Assembly (NCBI GenBank): GCA_963716135.1
Contig: OY970289.1
Location: 2,976,001 to 3,040,000, forward strand
Direction: 5' to 3'
From: CAVRAW01 sp963716135
Lineage (GTDB): Bacteria; Planctomycetota; Planctomycetia; Pirellulales; JADZDJ01
DNA length: 64,000 nucleotides
In this document: positions 27,314 through 36,062 of the stretch, in pieces
How positions within the stretch are numbered: position 1 is the stretch's first letter
Layout of the letters: each line of letters starts with the position of its first letter
The notes under the pieces: model-generated
Told to the model about the DNA's origin: nothing
What the model saw: only the letters and a program-made list of their open reading frames with translations
Databases searched by the model: none
Made by a program: the position numbers and the translations under genes

Positions 27314-27913
27314 ATGGACGACCACGAACGTCAAGGACCGCTGGAGATCGCAATCGTCGGCGATCTCACGGAAAACGAGGCCGAGTTAACCGACAAGCTG
27401 CTGGCCGTCGAGCCCGGCGGCGAGTGCACGCTGTTCATTGATTCCCCCGGCGGCAGCCCCTATTGCGCCATGTCGCTCACCGCGCTGATCATGCTGCGTG
27501 GCCTGCGGGTCACCGGCATTGTCACCGGCGAATGTTCCTCCGCCGCGCTGTGGCCGTTTGCGGCCTGCGTCCGCCGGATGGTAACGCCCTACAGCGTGCT
27601 CCTGTTCCACCCGATGAAATGGCAAAGCGAAGAGCACGTTGGCTTGCACGAGGCCGCCGAATGGGCCCGCCATTTCGAGCAATTGGAAACCGACATGGAC
27701 CGCTTTCTGGGCGAATTATTCAGCGGCCAGGCGAAGAACAACATTCACGCGTGGATCATGTCGTGCCGCTACGTCACCGGCCCCGAACTGGCCAAAGCCG
27801 GCCTGGCCGAATTGATCGATTTCAAGATGCTCGACGCCTACCGCCGCACCGGAATCCCGCGACATCCGTCCATCGTGCCGGCGCCAAGCGGAGCGTTTTG
27901 CCTCGCAACGTGA
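27314..27913 (+). CDS. ClpP-like serine protease homologue, divergent
   Basis: 199 residues with the ClpP fold. Visible: FIDSPGGSPYCAMSL, the oxyanion/nucleophile region VTGECSSAALWPFAAC (Ser about residue 76 in the place of ClpP's ASMGA serine), and LLFHPM with the His aligned to ClpP IHQP. The C-terminal SCRYVTGPELAKAGL aligns with ClpP DRFLSAPEAVEYGL, but the catalytic Asp position is Cys. So Ser and His are kept and Asp is not, and activity is uncertain. No Clp ATPase gene adjoins. It may be a regulatory ClpP paralogue (as ClpR in cyanobacteria) or an independent peptidase. Confidence 0.78.
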   Translation: MDDHERQGPLEIAIVGDLTENEAELTDKLLAVEPGGECTLFIDSPGGSPYCAMSLTALIMLRGLRVTGIVTGECSSAALWPFAACVRRMVTPYSVLLFHPMKWQSEEHVGLHEAAEWARHFEQLETDMDRFLGELFSGQAKNNIHAWIMSCRYVTGPELAKAGLAELIDFKMLDAYRRTGIPRHPSIVPAPSGAFCLAT

Positions 27914-27964
27914 AGCGCAACCGGCGCACGGCCAGGCGCAAATAACATCGCCGCCCGCCGCAAT

Positions 27965-27990
27965 CGGGAGGGCGAGGCTCCCGCCGAGCC
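27965..27990. terminator. GGGAGGGCGAGGCTCCC hairpin between convergent genes
   Basis: GGGAG/CTCCC arms around GGCGAGG, followed by GCCGAGCC. It lies between the ends of the ClpP-like (plus) and DsbD-like (minus) genes. A nearly identical copy lies at 36612-36637, again between convergent genes, so a dispersed bidirectional terminator is likely. Confidence 0.6.
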
Positions 27991-28032
27991 GCCGCCGCCA
28001 AGAGTCCGCATCCCGGCGTACGCTGCGCCCTG

Positions 28033-28601
28033 TTACTCCTCATCCACGTCCACCGTCGCCTTGAGCTCCACCGGCGCCGGCCGCGTGCACAGCGCCTCGT
28101 TGCACACCTGACAGCCGACGGTGCACCGCAGCATAAGCGGCCCGGGCGAAGCGTGCTGGTCAATCAACAGTCGGCGCTTGAATGCAACGTCCCCAACATA
28201 GCCCTTGGTTTGCCCGTTGGGTCCGAGTTGCTTTTGCGCCTCGGGCACGATCCACTCTTCCGCTGCGGAAATGCCTTTCGGCAATTGCAGGTCGATGCCC
28301 ACGGGCAGCGCCGACTGCGGCGGATTGCTTGGCGCTCGATCTGTTCGATGTGCCACCCGGGCGCAATTCGAAAACGCAGCTCCAGAGTCACCGCATCGCC
28401 GGGACTCGCGCGCGCCGGCGAAACCTCCGCCGTAGCTTCCACAGTCTTTTCGGTAGCAACGGCGTCGCCGGCGGCCACCGGCGGCTTGGCATCCGGCGTC
28501 GACTGCCCGCAGCCGCCGAATATCGCCAACGCCGCAGCCACCAGCGCGCGTGACGCGAGCCGCCATTTCGCCCATCTATTTTCGCAAGAAAAGCCAAACA
28601 T
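28033..28601 (-). CDS. Lipoprotein with DsbD-alpha-like domain, one frameshift
   Basis: Start at 28601 (MFGFSCENRWAKWRL) gives a signal peptide with lipobox AIFGGC. It then runs through EVSPARASPGDAVTLELRFR and IAPGWHIEQI before the frame shifts near 28326-28350. In the other frame it continues LPVGIDLQLPKGISAAEEWI, KGYVGDVAFKRRLLI and CTVGCQVCNEALCTRPAPVE. The WHI...LPxGI...CxxCNEALC pattern is that of the N-terminal immunoglobulin-like alpha domain of the thiol-disulfide carrier DsbD, which uses the CxxxxC pair. The start overlaps the stop of the upstream FG-GAP gene by 26 bp, so they are probably coupled. A periplasmic redox role is inferred. Confidence 0.75.
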
Positions 28602-29925
28602 AACCGTGGGTGGTGGCATAGGGAGTGAATTGTCCCTCTTGCGGCGGCTTGACAAGATACTTCTCCATTGAGGCATCCAATTGTTTTGTCTTCGCATTCA
28701 ACGCTTTGTATTCCGGAGTCTTGAAAACCGCTTGATAAGCTTTTGCCCATTCGGCCACAGCCTCGTCGGTGTACGCAGCCTCGCCGGGATATCGTTCGTT
28801 ATGAACTCGCCGGGCGTCGCCGATTAATTTGCTCTCCTGCGGTTCGATTTCTTTCGCCTGATGCCGCAAGGCTTGAAGTTCCTTGCGCTCGTCTTCGGTC
28901 AAATCAGGCCGCGGTGTGACGGTCGTGCAAAAATCGCCCAGCAGCAGATCCGTCTTGCCGTCGCCGTTATAGTCCCCTGCCCAAACCTGCGAGCGGATTC
29001 CCGGCACAGGCTCGGCGCCGGTTTCCAGGATTTCATCGTAGCCGTCGCCGTTGTGCGGGGGAATCAATGCCGTGGCTTCCTCGAACCGCGGCGCTCCGGC
29101 TTCGCCCACGCCACGAAACCACCAGACGCTCCCATTCTCGTTGCCGGAGATAATGTCCCATCGTCCGTCGCCGTCCCAGTCCGCGACGCTAATGGCAGCG
29201 TGGCCGTAACTCGCCTCATTGCTCGAGGGCAATTTCAAATCCTTGCCTCCGGCCTGCACCACAATGTTCTTCTCCGAGAACGCGGGCTTTTCGCGCGTCC
29301 CCTCATTCAAGCGCACAAAAATTGTCCCGTCGAAACCGCCGATCAGCAGGTCCGGCTTATCGTCGTTATTCCAGTCAACCACGACCGGCCAACTGCCGAA
29401 CGATTGATATTTCTGTTTTTGATCGGAATGCCGCAGAATCGGCTTGCCGCTTTTGTCGACCAGCGTTTCGCGCGTGGCAAACTTGCCTGGCCCCACTCCG
29501 CGAAACAAATAGCACTCGCCCGGATCGTACGAGCCGCTGATCAAATCCACTTTTCCATCGTTGTCGAAATCAGCCAACTGCGGACTGGAGCCGATGCAGC
29601 AATATATCGGCACCTTCGCGTCCTCCTTGTCCGCCTGCAAGTACCCCGATGCCGTGTACTTGGGCTCCGATTTCGTGCCGATGTTCTTATAGACGCGAAA
29701 TTTTCCGCTGTGATCACCCACAATCAAGTCGCGCAGCCCATCGCCATCGAAGTCCGCCAGGCACGGCCCCGAATGACCGAGAGCATCCCCGGTGTCGATA
29801 TCCTTCCCATCAGCCTGCAATCGCACCGGCTTTTCGAAAATCGCCGAATCCTCTCCGCGTGCCTGTGCGATGAAACCGATCGCACACACCAACGCCCCGG
29901 CCAACGCCTTAAGCAACCTTTCCAT
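28576..29925 (-). CDS. Secreted FG-GAP/VCBS repeat protein (beta-propeller)
   Basis: 449 residues from ATG 29925, which has GGAGGG 8 bp upstream and opens a signal peptide (LLKALAGALVCAIGFIAQAR). Five calcium-loop repeats are readable: DFDGDGLRDLIVGD, DFDNDGKVDLISGS, DWNNDDKPDLLIGG, DWDGDGRWDIISGN, DYNGDGKTDLLLGD, spaced as blades of a beta-propeller. The C-terminal ~120 residues are helical and charged. FG-GAP propellers of this kind are abundant in planctomycetes, on the surface or in the periplasm; ligand unknown. It lies between a cytochrome c-like gene and a DsbD-alpha-like gene on the same strand, suggesting an exported redox cluster. Confidence 0.82.
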   Translation of the reverse strand: MERLLKALAGALVCAIGFIAQARGEDSAIFEKPVRLQADGKDIDTGDALGHSGPCLADFDGDGLRDLIVGDHSGKFRVYKNIGTKSEPKYTASGYLQADKEDAKVPIYCCIGSSPQLADFDNDGKVDLISGSYDPGECYLFRGVGPGKFATRETLVDKSGKPILRHSDQKQKYQSFGSWPVVVDWNNDDKPDLLIGGFDGTIFVRLNEGTREKPAFSEKNIVVQAGGKDLKLPSSNEASYGHAAISVADWDGDGRWDIISGNENGSVWWFRGVGEAGAPRFEEATALIPPHNGDGYDEILETGAEPVPGIRSQVWAGDYNGDGKTDLLLGDFCTTVTPRPDLTEDERKELQALRHQAKEIEPQESKLIGDARRVHNERYPGEAAYTDEAVAEWAKAYQAVFKTPEYKALNAKTKQLDASMEKYLVKPPQEGQFTPYATTHGYVWLFLRK

Positions 29926-29986
29926 GCTTTTGCCCTCCATTTGTACGCTGCTCGGCTCCGCGTCACCGCGCCTCGGCGATGAGGGT

Positions 29987-30975
29987 CTAGTCTCGAAACG
30001 CCGCATGACAATTGGCGCACGCTTTCGTCGAGCGCGCCCGCCGCGTGAGCTGCCGCCGCGTAGTCGTTTTTCTTCACCGCCTCGCGCAATTCAATGGCCG
30101 ATTGCTGCAGGGCTTTGGCGAGATGTTGATATTTCTCGTCGTCGGCATTGTCAAAACCGGGCCGCGAAATCACCGCCGCCAGCGCCGCCACCAGTTCCGA
30201 TTCATGCACCAGTGCCGCGGCATTCTTCTTCATGTCAGCCGCATTGCCGGTCCACGGCGCGATCCGCTCCTCGTCGGCGATCTTCATCCTGGCCATCAGT
30301 TGCGAAAGATCGGCCACTTTGCCCCAGTCGTTTTTCGGTTCCACATTCGACGGCGTCTTCAGGCTCTCTCCGCGCAGCAGTTCCCCGACGTCATCGCTGC
30401 AAGCCTTGGCTTCCTTAAACGTGTTGTCGGTCGCGGCCTTGCAGTTATAACCGGCCTTGGCGAACACATCCCGCGCCGCCGCCGCCTGGCTCTTCCATTT
30501 CACCTCCCCGTCGTAATCATTAACGATGGCAAACGCCGCGGCTAATTGACTAAGAACTTGCCGCGCTATTCGCTAGACCGCCGCCTAAGAATCCCTGGCG
30601 CGTCTTTACATCAGCGGCCAACAGCAGTCCCAACGATTTGATTTCGTCCTCGAGCGTATCGGCCGAGATCAATTTCGACCAGGCATAGGTTCCGCTCGTC
30701 GAGGCTTCTGCGGAGCCATCGGCTGTTGACCCCGCTCCCGTGTCGGCGCCCGGCGACTTTCCGGCTGTGCCGGCCGCCGCATAGTTCGGCCGGGTTCCCA
30801 CCAGCGCCTGTCGAGCGTCCGGAAAGAACACGCCCAGCACTCGATCGTCCCACTTCGCCGGCGGCGAAACCACTTTGGAATTCGACTGGGAATGATCGCC
30901 GGAATTCTGATCAAACGCCGCCGCCACGCCGGCCAAGAAAATGGCTGCTATCAGCATTGCCAAGGCGGGCCGCAT
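29987..30975 (-). CDS. Secreted cytochrome c-like protein, two frameshifts
   Basis: Signal peptide MRPALAMLIAAIFLAGVAAA from 30975. The first frame ends at 30550 after TRQGFLGGGL. A single indel near 30561-30570 joins it to RQVLSQLAAAFAIVNDYDG and WKSQAAAARDVFAKAGYNCK. The second indel, at about 30020-30040, restores the C-terminus ACANCHAAFRD, a heme-binding CxxCH, and a stop at 29987-29989. The C-terminal helical domain (DEKYQHLAKALQQSAIELRE, then CxxCH near the end) has the cytochrome c'-like order used by many planctomycete cytochrome proteins. Without the repair the heme motif is lost, which argues for assembly error. Heads the operon with the FG-GAP and DsbD-alpha-like genes. Confidence 0.78.
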
Positions 30976-31186
30976 GGATGTCGCTCCCTAAACGTCGATC
31001 TGCCGAGTCGTGTACGTTCGCTCACCGTCATTATCCAATTGCCTTTGGTAGCGTGCAATCCGCACTGCGCACTTCCACGAAATCGAAGTGGCTCATCGTG
31101 CCGATAAAGCTAAAATACAGCGACGTATTTGCCGTCCGTCCCGAGCCCTTCGTCCCCGCTTTAGCCACAAAGCCTCCATTCGCACC

Positions 31187-31842
31187 ATGCTACTTGCCGC
31201 CCAAATGTTCGAAGGCTTGGTGGCCTACGGCTACATCGGGCTTATCCTCTACATGATTCTCACCGGCTGCGGGCTGCCGATGCCCGAAGAGGTGGCCATC
31301 ATCGCCGGCGCGGCGTTCGCCGCCGCCGGTAAATTGGATCCCTGGCTCACCCTTGCTTCCCTGTTGGCCGGCGCGCTCCTGGGCGATTGCGTGATGTACT
31401 ACATCGGCTACCACTTCGGCCGCCGCCTGCTGGAGCAAAACCGCTTCTGGAATAAATTGATTACGCCGGAGCGCGAAAAGAAAGTGGAAGAATTATTGAA
31501 TCAGCACGGCGTCAAGGTGCTGTTGGGCGCCGGTTCTTGGTCGGCATCCGCGGCCCAATGTATATCACCGCCGGAATCTTGCAGGTGCCCTTCAGAAAAT
31601 TCGTCCTGGCCGATTTGTTTTGCGCGACCCTTGTGGTAACGCTGTTCTACGGGCTGACCTATTTCTACGGCACTCAAATCATGCGCGTGGTGCACCAGGG
31701 AGAAGGTTGGCTGACCATTGCCGCGATCACCGGTGGCGTAATCGTCGGCTTGGTTTTTCTCTGGCTCTACCTGCGCCGCCGAAAAGCGCTCGAAGCGGCC
31801 GCCAATGCCAGCCAGCCCAGCGACGCGAAACCCGTCGCCTAA
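31187..31842 (+). CDS. DedA family membrane protein, one frameshift
   Basis: Start at 31187 (MLLAAQMFEGLVAYGYIGL). First part: GCGLPMPEEVAIIAGAAFAA, LLAGALLGDCVMYYIGYHFG. One indel near 31525-31532 joins VKVLLGA to RFLVGIRGPMYITAGILQV, the conserved DedA motif F-x-R-F-x-P-G in variant form, followed by two membrane helices and a charged tail. About 218 residues, normal for DedA. These inner-membrane proteins act in lipid recycling (undecaprenyl phosphate or phosphatidylethanolamine flipping) and membrane homeostasis. The two acidic residues of the EEV motif are present. Operon relations are unclear. Confidence 0.85.
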
Positions 31843-31930
31843 GCGGGCCGCCGTACCAAACCTGTCCCATTGACGGTAAAATACAAGAGTGATGCCTGCA
31901 CCTGCAGCACCGGACACCTCGAGAGTCGCC

Positions 31931-32965
31931 ATGCAGACCCGCCGGATCCTTCTAACTTGCCTGGCACTATTGGCGCTCACGTCCGCCGCCAGAGCCCAAG
32001 AAGGCCCGCTGCCGCAACAGCGCCGCGCCAGCCTGTTGGTGCAACAGCGCTGGCTGAAGCTGATGGTGCTCGACGGCCGTTTGGCCGTTGCCGCAGCCTC
32101 CGATAGCCAGGCCGCAATCAACATGGGAAATGTCCGCCAACATTTCGCCGTCAACCTGACGCAAAACGGCGCGGTCTTGGATTACGACATGTCGTCGCCG
32201 GCCGAAACGCTGCAGGTGCATATCGAAGGCGACGATCAGGCGACCATCCGCCGCCAATTCATGCAGGCGCCCGAATCCAAAACAGATCCGCACGCCCGAT
32301 CCTTCCCCACGCAGGTCGTCTTGGAATATTCGCAGGCCCCCCAGCAGCCCGTCAAACTCAGCCTCACCGAAGGCGGCGAAACTCGCACTGTCGAGGCGGA
32401 ATCGTTGTGGCATTTGCTGTTGTTCGAGCCGGAATTGAGCGACCGCTATTTGGTCCCCGTCCTGGAGATGTTGCGCCCCGATTGGCAACTGGTGTCCACT
32501 GCCGACGAGCTGAAGAAAACGCTGTTGCAAATCGCCCGGGACGATCAATCCGCCAATCGGCCTCGCTGGTCCGCGCTAGTCGCTCAGTTGGCCGACGATC
32601 ATTATTCCGTTCGCCAGCACGCCGAACGTGAACTGCGCGCCGCGGGCCGTGCCGCGCTCCCCTATCTGCAAAGTTTGCAACGCAGCGACCTCGATGCCGA
32701 ACAGTGGCGCCGCGTCAACGAAATTATCGCCGCTTCCATCGACGACCGCGAAGATACGCCACTCCGAATGGCCAATCGACTGATCGACGATCGCACGGTA
32801 TGGTTGGGCTTCCTCGCCGACCCGCAAGAGTCGGCGCGTCGCACCGCCTTCGATCGCCTCACCGCGCTGACGGGGTCGAAGATCGATTTTGATCCCGCCG
32901 CTTCGGCCGATGCGCGCATCGCCAAGCTCGCTGCGTTGCGGGCCAGGTTCGCGCCGAAGAAGTAA
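31931..32965 (+). CDS. Secreted hypothetical protein with HEAT-like C-terminal region
   Basis: 344 residues from ATG 31931, which opens a signal peptide (MQTRRILLTCLALLALTSAA, cleavage near RAQ). The middle part (HFAVNLTQNGAVLDYDMSSP, VVLEYSQAPQQPVKLSLTEG) is beta-rich. From about residue 205 the sequence is helical, and PRWSALVAQLADDHYSVRQH and ERELRAAGRAALPYLQSLQR resemble a HEAT-type repeat found in planctomycete proteins. I do not recognise a named family. It is likely periplasmic and specific to planctomycetes. A GTG/ATG 14 codons upstream is a less likely start. Confidence 0.65.
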   Translation: MQTRRILLTCLALLALTSAARAQEGPLPQQRRASLLVQQRWLKLMVLDGRLAVAAASDSQAAINMGNVRQHFAVNLTQNGAVLDYDMSSPAETLQVHIEGDDQATIRRQFMQAPESKTDPHARSFPTQVVLEYSQAPQQPVKLSLTEGGETRTVEAESLWHLLLFEPELSDRYLVPVLEMLRPDWQLVSTADELKKTLLQIARDDQSANRPRWSALVAQLADDHYSVRQHAERELRAAGRAALPYLQSLQRSDLDAEQWRRVNEIIAASIDDREDTPLRMANRLIDDRTVWLGFLADPQESARRTAFDRLTALTGSKIDFDPAASADARIAKLAALRARFAPKK

Positions 32966-33200
32966 CCGGCGCACCGGGCTTGCTAGCAACTCTGCGCAGT
33001 CGCTTTGTCATCGCTCTCTTGCGCGTGCTCGCTGCCGAAATCGCGGTCATTCGGCCGATACTTGCACCGCCAAACTTTGTCTATCCTCGGCGGCCTCCTC
33101 AAGCCGAATTACCTCTATAGCCGCCAAAGTTGTCGGCTGCTTTCGCTTCAGGGGGGGACATGCCAACAGGTTTTCAGCCGGCTGGGCCCGCGCGCTTTTT

Positions 33201-34106
33201 GTGCGCCGCGGCGCATCGGCCCGACTCCGCCGCCGCTTCGCGGCGCAAGCTGCTCCTCCCGCGCTGGCCGCGTTGTTGGCCGCCTGCGTGATGCTGGCAG
33301 ACCATTGCCTTTTGTCGGCTGCCGAGCAGGAGCTGAAGGCCAACACCAGTCGCCCGGCCCGCGATGATGCCCTGCGCTGCATTCCCTTGGACAAAATGTC
33401 CGCGGACACCAAATCAAAGGTCGCCGCGGTGTTGAACAATACCACCATCTTCCGCCGACTGCCCGTGCAAGTGGTCGAGTGTGAACCGGAACTATTTCAG
33501 TTTCTGGTTCGCCAACCGGAAGTGGTCGTTAATATCTGGCAGGTGATGGGCGTCAGCAACATCTCCATGGATCGGCCCGATGATATCCATTTCCGCTGCG
33601 CCGATGGCGACGGCACCACCGCCCACGGCGAGTTCGCTTTCCGAAGCTACGACACGCAAGTGATCTTCTCGGAAGGCTTGTACGAGGGGCCGCTGTTTCC
33701 CCGCCCCGTGCGCGGCCAGGCGGTCATCGTGTTGAAAACCGCCTCGATTCGCGAAACCAACGGCCGCTACTACGTGACCGCCCGCTTGGACACCTTCGTC
33801 CACGTCGATAATGTCGGCGTCGAAATCGTCGCCAAAATGTTCCAAGGCTGGCTGGGCCACACCATCGATCACAATTTCAGCGAAGCGGTGGCGTTCCTGG
33901 GCAGCGTTTCGCACGCCGCCGAAAACAATCCGCAAGGCATGCGCCGCTTGGCGGCCAAATTGAACCACGTCGACGACGGTCATCGCCGCCAGTTCATCGC
34001 GCTGACCGATCATGTAGCGGAAAAAATGGCCGGCATGCAACTGGCCGAAAGCGATGATCCCGCGCTGGCCAAAGTCCTTACCACCTCCGCCGGCCAATCG
34101 AAATAG
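33201..34106 (+). CDS. Secreted hypothetical protein, planctomycete type, uncertain start
   Basis: About 300 residues. The mature part has PVQVVECEPELFQFLVRQPE, VVNIWQVMGVSNISMDRP, FRSYDTQVIFSEGLYEGPLF, YYVTARLDTFVHVDNVGVEI and WLGHTIDHNFSEAVAFLGSV. It is a coherent globular sequence without a recognised family. A signal peptide core (LAALLAACVMLADHCLLSAA) is in frame. The GTG at 33201 is the start given, but a strong ribosome site (AGGGGGG) precedes an ATG at 33160 in another frame. One missing T in the TTTT at 33171-33174 would join that ATG to this protein, so the real start is probably 33160 with a frameshift. Function unknown. Confidence 0.6.
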   Translation: MRRGASARLRRRFAAQAAPPALAALLAACVMLADHCLLSAAEQELKANTSRPARDDALRCIPLDKMSADTKSKVAAVLNNTTIFRRLPVQVVECEPELFQFLVRQPEVVVNIWQVMGVSNISMDRPDDIHFRCADGDGTTAHGEFAFRSYDTQVIFSEGLYEGPLFPRPVRGQAVIVLKTASIRETNGRYYVTARLDTFVHVDNVGVEIVAKMFQGWLGHTIDHNFSEAVAFLGSVSHAAENNPQGMRRLAAKLNHVDDGHRRQFIALTDHVAEKMAGMQLAESDDPALAKVLTTSAGQSK

Positions 34107-34157
34107 GCGCATTGGTTAGCCTGGGCACAACGCCCCAAGCGAATCACCAACTCGCCT

Positions 34158-34964
34158 TCACATCGCCGCCCCGCCGTGCATCTGTCCCGCCAGCGCCCGA
34201 TACTTCGCGCGCACTTCTTGATGGATCCACACCAGATAAGCATTGGCCCCCAGCGACGCGAATAATCCCAAAATCGCCAACAGCAACACGCCCCAGGGCT
34301 TCGTTGGCCCCGCGCTCGAAGCATGATTGGCCGCGGCGTCCGCCTCCCCGGCCGATCCCGGCGCGGTGGCCATGCCCGCTTCGACAGTTCGACGTCCAGA
34401 CTCGTTGTTCTCGCTCGCCGCCACCGGCACCGCCTCCTCTGCTTTCAAATCCGGTTTAGCCGAGCGCGGCTCAACTTGTACCGCTTCACTTCGATTCGAC
34501 GAAAGGCTCTTCGCCGGTCCGCTCTGGAAAAATGGCAAAGGCGGCACCGGCCGCGATGAATCCAATAGCGGCGGCGCTCCGCCCACGGTGCTGCCCGCGA
34601 CTTCCGCTGCCGCCGATTTCTCTTCCCCTTGCCCGAATGTCTCCGGCGGTGCGGCAAGCAAGTCATTTGTCCCCTTCACCTCCGCCTTCGTCGGCGCCGC
34701 TTGGGCGATCGTGGGGCCCGTCAGGTCCCCTTGATTCGGCAGCCGCTCGCTGCCCACCTCGATTCGAATTCTCCGGATATCGCGCAGCCCAGCCGGCACT
34801 TCGCTAGTGAACCCCTCCTGGCGGAACGAGTCGATCAATTGCGGCTCGACCTGCACAATATATTCAATGCCGCCCCCGCTGAGCGTTTGCCACCCGAAAT
34901 CGACCGCCCCGGCGCTGGAAACCATCCACGCCAAAGCCAATACGCCAAGAATGAAGCGGCGCAT
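34158..34964 (-). CDS. Hypothetical protein with signal peptide and C-terminal membrane segment
   Basis: 268 residues from ATG 34964, which opens a signal peptide (MRRFILGVLALAWMVSSAGA). A short folded part follows (GGGIEYIVQVEPQLIDSFRQ, VPAGLRDIRRIRIEVG). Then comes a long low-complexity region of Ala/Pro/Glu/Ser, and near the end one membrane segment (PWGVLLLAILGLFASLGANA) with a short charged tail. This layout, a periplasmic domain tethered by a C-terminal helix, recurs in planctomycete hypotheticals. No enzyme motif seen. Convergent with the preceding secreted hypothetical, leaving about 50 bp between stops. Confidence 0.62.
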   Translation of the reverse strand: MRRFILGVLALAWMVSSAGAVDFGWQTLSGGGIEYIVQVEPQLIDSFRQEGFTSEVPAGLRDIRRIRIEVGSERLPNQGDLTGPTIAQAAPTKAEVKGTNDLLAAPPETFGQGEEKSAAAEVAGSTVGGAPPLLDSSRPVPPLPFFQSGPAKSLSSNRSEAVQVEPRSAKPDLKAEEAVPVAASENNESGRRTVEAGMATAPGSAGEADAAANHASSAGPTKPWGVLLLAILGLFASLGANAYLVWIHQEVRAKYRALAGQMHGGAAM

Positions 34965-35298
34965 GTCTGAATCCTGTTTGCGAAGAGGTTTGATATCCGT
35001 TAAAACGAGCAACCTAACTCTTGCCCTACGCGGTCTGCAACCGCGATGGTTCGCCTTTCGCCCGCGCCCCATCGCCAAACGCCCGTAATCCGCGGCACCA
35101 ATGCAACCGCCTCCGCCCCTCTCAGCGTAGTTCGCTACATTTTTAGCTTCCCGCGCTTCCGGCTTGCGTCTTTTGGGTGGCGTCATGGTATAATCGCCGT
35201 ACCGGGGTAGCATTTCTCTGCGGAACAGAAAACGGGCGAGTTCGCGTCGATCTTCCGATCAATAGCACCGGCGTTCCTGGAAAAAAACCAGGGCGACC

Positions 35299-35946
35299 AT
35301 GATCCAGATCCGACACAAAGCGACAGGCGCCGTCTTGCTGGAAATGGATGCCCCCTCGCTGGCCGGCGCCAAATTATCCGGAGCCAAGCTCCACGGCGCG
35401 AGCTTGCAAGGGCTCGATCTGCGCACCGCCAACCTCGGTAATTCCGACCTGCGCGATTGCGACTTGCGCGGCGCCAATCTGGCCGAGGCCAATCTCAACG
35501 GCACCGCCCTGGATGGCGCCAACGCCTCGCAAGCCAATTTCAGCGGCGCCGACATGACCGACGCCAAGCTGGTGGGCGCCGATTTCACCGGCGCCAACCT
35601 CCACCGAGTCCATCTCCGCTATGCCAAGCTGGCCGGAGCCAATTTATCTGGCGCTGACCTGTCGCAGGCCGATCTCAGCATGGCCGACCTGCGGGCCAAC
35701 ATGAAAATGGCCAACCTCCAGGAAGCTGATCTTCGCGCCGCCGATCTTACCAACGCCAACCTCATGGGCGCGAATCTCGAAAATGCCAATCTCAAGGGTG
35801 CAAATCTCAATTGCGCCATCATGGCCCGAGCCCGACTCAACGGCTCGATTGACGTGATGGGCCGTCGCACCGTGGTCGCCGCCACCACCACCGCCAAAAC
35901 CGCCCCCTCCAAGTCCAATAAGTCCTGGTGGCAAATCTGGGGCTAA
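35299..35946 (+). CDS. Pentapeptide repeat protein
   Basis: 215 residues. From about residue 17 to 180 the protein is a run of A(D/N)Lxx pentapeptides, for example LDLRTANLGNSDLRDCDLRG and ANLENANLKGANLNC, which fold as a right-handed quadrilateral beta-helix. The N-terminus (MIQIRHKATGAVLLEMDAPS) forms a short cap and the C-terminus is Lys/Ser-rich. Pentapeptide proteins can mimic DNA and protect gyrase (Qnr/MfpA type) or act as scaffolds; nothing here selects one. A word palindrome (35950-36062) follows before the HIT gene. Confidence 0.88.
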   Translation: MIQIRHKATGAVLLEMDAPSLAGAKLSGAKLHGASLQGLDLRTANLGNSDLRDCDLRGANLAEANLNGTALDGANASQANFSGADMTDAKLVGADFTGANLHRVHLRYAKLAGANLSGADLSQADLSMADLRANMKMANLQEADLRAADLTNANLMGANLENANLKGANLNCAIMARARLNGSIDVMGRRTVVAATTTAKTAPSKSNKSWWQIWG

Positions 35947-35949
35947 TAG

Positions 35950-36062
35950 ATTAATGACTGAATGCCTGAATCTCTAAATGACTGAAGGGGCAGTCTTGTG
36001 TACACTGTCATTCCGTCATTTAGTCATTTAGACATTCCGTCATTCAGTCATTCAGGTGCCCC
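35950..36062. repeat. ACTGAATG/CATTCAGT word palindrome between tandem genes
   Basis: Left arm (35952-35990) holds AATGACTGAATGCCTGAAT and CTAAATGACTGAAGGGGC; right arm (36007-36062) holds repeated GTCATTCCGTCATTTAGTC, CATTCAGTCATTCAGG and CCCC. The words match those at 11119-11214. It ends directly at the GTG start of the HIT gene, so it forms that gene's leader. Confidence 0.75.

Noticed and set aside
35299..35946. Long repeat array in the pentapeptide gene as a DNA repeat element
   Set aside because: It is coding: the 15-nt period follows from A(D/N)Lxx pentapeptides.
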